A stretch of DNA of 27,058 nucleotides, taken from contig UQRL01000033.1 in the NCBI GenBank assembly GCA_900543555.1, forward strand, positions 1 to 27,058, written 5' to 3'. This DNA comes from an uncultured Oscillospiraceae bacterium (GTDB lineage Bacteria > Bacillota > Clostridia > Oscillospirales > Acutalibacteraceae). Under the pieces are notes generated by a model. That model made no database searches, was not told the DNA's origin, and worked only from the letters and a program-made list of their open reading frames with translations. The translations under genes were made by a program, and so were the position numbers. Position 1 is the stretch's first letter; every line of letters starts with the position of its first letter. Of this stretch, positions 23,362 to 27,058 are shown piece after piece.

Positions 23362-23416
23362 TTCCCCTCATCCGCCCCAGTGTGCGCACTGGGGCACCTT
23401 CCCCCAGGGGAAGGCC
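23362..23416 (-). repeat. Right terminal repeat of the DUF559 unit
   Basis: The inverted partner of the left repeat, with an identical outer hairpin and a longer, different inner stem (GCCCCAGTG/CACTGGGGC, 23374-23395). The inner stems differ in sequence but both stay paired, which suggests selection on RNA or single-strand DNA shape. Confidence 0.85.
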
Positions 23417-23683
23417 CTATTGATCCACCTTGGGATGCTCCTCCGGCCACTGACAGCGGAAGTAAAGGCCCTTTTCGTGAAAGACGCTGTACACCCCCAC
23501 CACGGCCGCGGCGGCCAAAACCAGAAGCCAGACCACACCCACGATACCCAGGTAGAAGAAATCCCTCTGCCCCAGGAAGAACACGATCAGGCGTACCGCG
23601 GCGGCGGCCAGCCCTCCGCCCAGAACACGGCTCAAGATGATCCTCACCCTGCCGGGGGCGCGGGCCATCTGCACATATCTCAT
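23417..23683 (-). CDS. Small two-helix membrane protein
   Basis: An 88-residue protein with ATG 23683 behind a strong GGGAGGAG. Residues 1-20 are basic ([13 protein letters not shown]), followed by two hydrophobic segments (about 20-35, partly amphipathic with an Arg, and about 44-63: [21 protein letters not shown]), and then a polar tail [22 protein letters not shown] do not recognise a family. It lies 70 bp after gyrA and before rnhA. Its TAG stop falls inside the 4-bp repeat next to the DUF559 unit, so the insertion just spared the gene. The operon position and good ribosome site argue that it is real. Confidence 0.65.
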   Translation of the reverse strand: MRYVQMARAPGRVRIILSRVLGGGLAAAAVRLIVFFLGQRDFFYLGIVGVVWLLVLAAAAVVGVYSVFHEKGLYFRCQWPEEHPKVDQ

Positions 23684-23753
23684 GCTCTGCTCCTCCCTGC
23701 CGTTCAGGGGTCATCCGGGAACTGCCGGCGCTTTTCCCCCTGCGGCCCGTGGC

Positions 23754-26282
23754 TTACGCCTGTTCCGGGCCGCCGGCGGGAGTCTCCCCTTCAGCGGCCT
23801 CCTCTTCCTCCTCGTGGTCGGTACGGGCGAAGGAGATCACCTTGACCCCCTCCTCCAAATTCATAATCTTGACGCCCTGCGCGGTGCGGCCGTAGGTGGA
23901 GATGCCGGCGGCCGCCATGCGGATGATCACGCCGGCGTCGTTGATGACCAGCACGTCGTCCTCGTCGCTGACCACCTTGACCCCCACCACTGGACCGGTT
24001 TTCTCGGTGACATTATAGCCCTTCAGTCCAAATCCGCCCCGCTTCTGGGGCCCGTCGGCGCGGATATACTCGTCCATGTCGGTGCGCTTGCCGTAGCCGT
24101 TTTCGGTGATCATCAGCACCTGATGGTCCCGCTTGGCCCGGGCGGCCCCCACCACGTAGTCGCCGGGGCGCAGGTTGATGCCCCGGACGCCGGCGGCGTC
24201 CCGGCCCATGCAGCGCACGTCGGTCTCCTTGAAGCAGATGGCCATGCCGTCGTGGGTGACGATCAGGATGGCCTGGTCGCCGTCGGTCTCCCGCACGCAG
24301 ATGAGCTCATCCCCCTCGTCCAGGGTGATGCAGCGGATGCCCGCCTTGCGTGCAGTGTAGATGGAGGAGAGCTGGATGCGCTTGACGGTGCCGCTGCGGG
24401 TGACCATTACCAGATAGCGGTCCTCGGGGAATTCCCGCAGGTGGATCATGGCGGTGACCTTTTCATCCTGCTCGATGGGCAGCACATTGACCAGGTTGGT
24501 GCCCCGGGCGGTGCGGCCCGCCTCGGGGATCTGATAGCCCTTTTTGCGGTGGACCCTGCCCTTGTTGGTGAAAAAGAGGATGAAATCGTGGGTGGAGGCG
24601 GTGAACACGGTGTCCACATAGTCCTCCTCCTTGGTGGACATGGCGGTAATGCCCTTGCCGCCCCGGCGCTGGGCCTTGTAGGTGGAGGCGGCGGTGCGCT
24701 TGATGTAGCCGCCGGCGGTGAGGGTGAAGACGCACTCCTCCTCCTCGATGAGATCCTCGATGTCGATCTCGTCCTCCACGTCCTGGATCTCGGTCACCCG
24801 GTCGTCGCCGTACCTGTCCCGGATGGCGGTGAGCTCGTCCTTGAGCACGCCGCGGATCTTCTCCTCACTGGAGAGCAGCTCATTGAAGTAGGCGATGCGC
24901 GCCTCCAGCTCCTTGTATTCGTTCTGCAGCTTCTCCTTCTCCAGCCCCTGGAGCCGCTTGAGCTGCATGTCCAGGATGGCCTGGGCCTGCACGTCGCTGA
25001 GGCCGAAGCGGTTCATCAGGTTCTCCTTGGCGTCGTCGTAGCTCTCCCGGATGGTCTGGATCACCGCGTCGATGTTGTCCTCGGCAATCAGCAGGCCCTC
25101 CAGCAGATGGGCCCGCTCCTGGGCCTTGCGCAGATCGTAGCGGGTGCGGCGGACGATGACCTCCTCCTGGAAAGCGATGTACTCGTCCAGGATGTGGCGC
25201 AGGGAGAGGATCTTGGGCTGGGGCTGGCCGCCGGACTGCACCAGGGCCAGCATATTGATGGCGAAGGTGGTCTGGAGCTGGGTCTGTGCAAACAGGCGGT
25301 TGAGCACCACCTGGGGATTGGCGTCCCGCTTGAGCTCGATGACCACCCGCATGCCGTTGCGGTCGGACTCATCCCGGATGTCGGAGATGCCCTCCAGCCG
25401 CTTGTCCTCCACCTGGTCGGCCATGTTCTTGATGAGCATGCGCTTGTTGACCTGGTAGGGGATCTCGGTGACGATGATGCGGGTACGGTTGTTGCCGAAC
25501 TCCTCAAACTCGGTGCGGGCCCGGACGCACACCCGGCCCCGGCCGGTGGCGTAGGCCGCCCGGATGCCGGAGCGGCCCATGATGATCCCCCTGGTGGGGA
25601 AGTCGGGGCCCTTCACGTGCTCCATCAGGTCGGACAGCTCCGCCTCCGGGTTGTCCAAAACGCAGATCGTGGCATTGATCACTTCCCGCAGGTTGTGGGG
25701 CGGAATATTGGTGGCCATGCCCACGGCGATGCCGGAGGAGCCGTTGACCAGCAGATTGGGGAACCGGGAGGGCAATACCCGGGGTTCCTTCCGGCTCTCG
25801 TCGAAGTTCGGGTCCCAGTCCACCGTGTCCTTCTCGATCTCCCGCAGCATCTCGTCGGAGATCTTGGCCATGCGGGCCTCGGTGTAACGGTAGGCGGCCG
25901 GGGGATCGCCGTCGATGGAGCCGAAGTTTCCGTGGCCGTCCACCAGGGGGTAGCGCATGGAGAAATCCTGAGCCAGGCGCACCAGGGCGTCGTACACCGA
26001 AGCGTCGCCATGGGGGTGGTAGCGGCCCAGCACGTCGCCCACGCAGGTGGCCGACTTCTTGAAGGGCTTGTCCGCGGTCAGGTTGTCCTCATACATGGCG
26101 TAGAGAATGCGCCGGTGGACCGGCTTCAGGCCGTCCCGCACGTCGGGCAGCGCCCGGCCCACGATGACGCTCATGGCGTACTCGATGTAGCTCTGCTCCA
26201 TCTCGTGCACCAGATAGGAGGTCTCTATCTTCTGGTCTGGAAACCGGATTTCCTCCGGATCATACTGTGGCTTTTTACTCAT
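23754..26282 (-). CDS. gyrA: DNA gyrase subunit A
   Basis: An 842-residue subunit of the type II topoisomerase that adds negative supercoils. The catalytic Tyr133 ([10 protein letters not shown]) matches E. coli Tyr122. The quinolone region reads [19 protein letters not shown], with Ala94 at the place of E. coli Ser83 and Asp98 at Asp87. The GyrA box QRRGGKG, starting at residue 538, separates it from ParC and starts the beta-pinwheel domain that wraps DNA. The C-terminus ends in an acidic tail ([11 protein letters not shown]). ATG 26282 is the standard start ([20 protein letters not shown]). It lies downstream of gyrB with a 231-bp gap filled by palindromic repeats. Ala at the Ser83 position is known from mycobacteria with weaker quinolone binding. 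Confidence 0.97.
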   Translation of the reverse strand: MSKKPQYDPEEIRFPDQKIETSYLVHEMEQSYIEYAMSVIVGRALPDVRDGLKPVHRRILYAMYEDNLTADKPFKKSATCVGDVLGRYHPHGDASVYDALVRLAQDFSMRYPLVDGHGNFGSIDGDPPAAYRYTEARMAKISDEMLREIEKDTVDWDPNFDESRKEPRVLPSRFPNLLVNGSSGIAVGMATNIPPHNLREVINATICVLDNPEAELSDLMEHVKGPDFPTRGIIMGRSGIRAAYATGRGRVCVRARTEFEEFGNNRTRIIVTEIPYQVNKRMLIKNMADQVEDKRLEGISDIRDESDRNGMRVVIELKRDANPQVVLNRLFAQTQLQTTFAINMLALVQSGGQPQPKILSLRHILDEYIAFQEEVIVRRTRYDLRKAQERAHLLEGLLIAEDNIDAVIQTIRESYDDAKENLMNRFGLSDVQAQAILDMQLKRLQGLEKEKLQNEYKELEARIAYFNELLSSEEKIRGVLKDELTAIRDRYGDDRVTEIQDVEDEIDIEDLIEEEECVFTLTAGGYIKRTAASTYKAQRRGGKGITAMSTKEEDYVDTVFTASTHDFILFFTNKGRVHRKKGYQIPEAGRTARGTNLVNVLPIEQDEKVTAMIHLREFPEDRYLVMVTRSGTVKRIQLSSIYTARKAGIRCITLDEGDELICVRETDGDQAILIVTHDGMAICFKETDVRCMGRDAAGVRGINLRPGDYVVGAARAKRDHQVLMITENGYGKRTDMDEYIRADGPQKRGGFGLKGYNVTEKTGPVVGVKVVSDEDDVLVINDAGVIIRMAAAGISTYGRTAQGVKIMNLEEGVKVISFARTDHEEEEEAAEGETPAGGPEQA

Positions 26283-26321
26283 GTATCTGCCTCACAATCT
26301 TCGTGATAGGGTGGTTCACGG

Positions 26322-26489
26322 CGGGCGGCCGCACGGGCCGCCCCCACAAATTGCGGGTGGGCGTTTCGCTGTTCCCGGCGATTTTTTCCTTTGTAGGGGC
26401 GGATGCCTTCATCCGCCCGTTTTTGTTGCCTGGGCGGCACCGGAACGTCGGGCCGATGTGGGCATCGGCCCCTACGATACGCGTTCCGG
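26322..26489. repeat. Three palindromic GTAGGGGC-type modules in the gyrB-gyrA gap
   Basis: Module 1 (26322-26348): GGGCGGCC-GCACG-GGCCGCCC ending CCCCACA. Module 2 (26392-26419): TGTAGGGGC then GGATG-CCTT-CATCC and GCCCG. Module 3 (26449-26477): CGGGCCGATG-TGGG-CATCGGCCC then CTACGA. Each is a hairpin with one GTAGGGG-like (or GTGGGGG) outer edge and a CGGGC edge, in orientations minus, plus, minus. Module 3 is also nested in an 8-bp inverted repeat (CCGGAACG/CGTTCCGG). They look like REP- or MITE-like dispersed repeats; no coding frame is plausible. Confidence 0.7.
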
Positions 26490-26513
26490 GCACGTTGTCC
26501 GTTCCCCAATCCC

Positions 26514-27058
26514 TTAATAGTCCAGGTTGACGGCGTACTTGGCGTTGCGCTCGATGAACTCCTTGCGGGGCTCCACCTTCTCCCCCATGAGGACGGTGAA
26601 GGTCTGGTCGGCCCGGACAGCGTCGTCCAGCTCGATGCGCTTGAGGGTGCGCCGCTCCGGGTCCATGGTGGTTTCCCACAGCTCATGGGGGTTCATCTCA
26701 CCCAGGCCCTTGAACCGGGAGATGTCCACCTTGGCGTTGGGATTGTCCCCCCGCAGCTCGGCGGAGATGGCGTCCCGCTCCTCCTCGGAGAAGGCCAGGC
26801 GGGTGGTCTTGCCGCGGCTGAGCTTGAACAGGGGGGGCACGGCGGCGTAGACATAGCCATGCTCAATGAGGGGCCGCATGAAGCGGAAAAAGAAGGTGAG
26901 CAGGAGCGTGCGGATGTGGGAGCCGTCCACGTCGGCATCGGCCATGATGATGACCTTGTGGTAGCGCAGCTTCTCCAGATCGAAGTCGTCCCCAATGCCC
27001 GCGCCCAGGGCGGTGATGACGGGGGTGAGCTTGTCGTTGCCGTAGACCTTGTCGGCCC
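26514..27058 (-). CDS. gyrB: DNA gyrase subunit B, C-terminal part
   Basis: The last 180 codons of gyrB; the N-terminal ATPase part lies beyond the right edge. The TOPRIM metal site is present in [24 protein letters not shown] (acidic DxD cluster), preceded by [21 protein letters not shown]. The tail has [25 protein letters not shown], the standard GyrB ending, and finishes [10 protein letters not shown]. It has none of the extra 170-residue insert of enterobacterial GyrB. The pair with gyrA on the same strand is the usual chromosomal arrangement in Clostridia. The gap to gyrA carries three repeat modules, so gyrA may need its own promoter. Confidence 0.97.
   Translation of the reverse strand, partial: ADKVYGNDKLTPVITALGAGIGDDFDLEKLRYHKVIIMADADVDGSHIRTLLLTFFFRFMRPLIEHGYVYAAVPPLFKLSRGKTTRLAFSEEERDAISAELRGDNPNAKVDISRFKGLGEMNPHELWETTMDPERRTLKRIELDDAVRADQTFTVLMGEKVEPRKEFIERNAKYAVNLDY

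Larger units (their letters stand above)
22958..23416 (-). mobile_element. Candidate 459-bp mobile element: hairpin inverted repeats around a DUF559 nuclease gene
   Basis: Both ends begin GGCCTTCCCC and share their first 22 bases in inverted orientation. Each end has an outer hairpin (CCTTCCCC-TG-GGGGAAGG), an inner hairpin of differing sequence (GGCCC-GCA-GGGCC at the left; GCCCCAGTG-CGCA-CACTGGGGC at the right), then a shared CGGATGAGGGGA. CTAT flanks both outer ends (22954-22957 and 23417-23420), as expected of a 4-bp target duplication. Removing the unit plus one CTAT restores the sequence AATAGGAGATTTATG at the gene junction. No transposase other than the DUF559 protein is inside. Confidence 0.65.

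Noticed and set aside
23352..23714. Upstream extension of the DUF559 frame to 23714
   Set aside because: It overlaps the small membrane gene in another frame and crosses the right repeat; the residues have no family likeness and the DUF559 fold starts at Met 23351.
23637..26306. An 889-codon open frame on the plus strand opposite gyrA, and similar long frames opposite pflB and the ABC exporter genes
   Set aside because: They are shadows of GC-rich genes: low-complexity Val/Gly/His/Ala/Leu-rich products, no ribosome sites, and the real genes with clear motifs lie on the other strand.

Overview
The window looks like a GC-rich gut Clostridia chromosome, most like the Oscillospiraceae. This is judged from protein style, Shine-Dalgarno use, a BclA-like spore-coat collagen and a ZTP riboswitch on pfl; no rRNA or other taxonomic marker apart from gyrA/gyrB is present. 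Both edges cut genes: a surface adhesin on the left and gyrB on the right.

Layout. (1) 1-5219, minus strand: cargo typical of a Firmicutes integrative conjugative element (ICE): a DUF6075-like protein, a DUF4314 protein, a Dam-type adenine methylase, an AbrB/SpoVT regulator, a SpoVG-like protein, and a secreted NlpC/P60-like protein with at least six Cna_B/SpaA repeats. Next to it lie a terminator-rich stretch (5245-5494) and tRNA-Ala(CGC), a plausible integration boundary, although no integrase is visible. (2) 5669-13342, minus: MATE exporter, Dabb protein, TPR glycosyltransferase, BclA-like collagen with a SigK-like promoter, and a heterodimeric ABC exporter. (3) 13567-16713, plus: promoter, ZTP riboswitch, pflB and pflA, linking formate supply to one-carbon status. 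(4) 16756-20167, plus: GNAT, asparaginase, an iron/cobalamin-type binding lipoprotein, and its FecCD permease, which is cut after about 140 residues and joined to the basic tail of an unrelated protein. (5) 20174-21534, plus: sugar O-acetyltransferase and an AT-richer RibD-like reductase. (6) 21685-27058, minus: gyrB, gyrA, a small membrane protein, a DUF559 nuclease, rnhA and flavodoxin.

The most interesting structure is a 459-bp unit at 22958-23416. A Vsr/DUF559-type nuclease gene is bounded by inverted, hairpin-forming repeats and by a 4-bp direct repeat (CTAT). Removing the unit and one CTAT copy restores a compact junction: the stop codon of the small membrane protein directly overlaps the Shine-Dalgarno sequence of rnhA. 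It therefore looks like a minimal mobile element carrying only a nuclease. Its reading frame has no stop of its own and runs through the repeat into RNase HI.

Other points: three palindromic repeat modules fill the gyrB-gyrA gap, the dam gene has no standard start codon, and GyrA has alanine at the quinolone Ser83 position.
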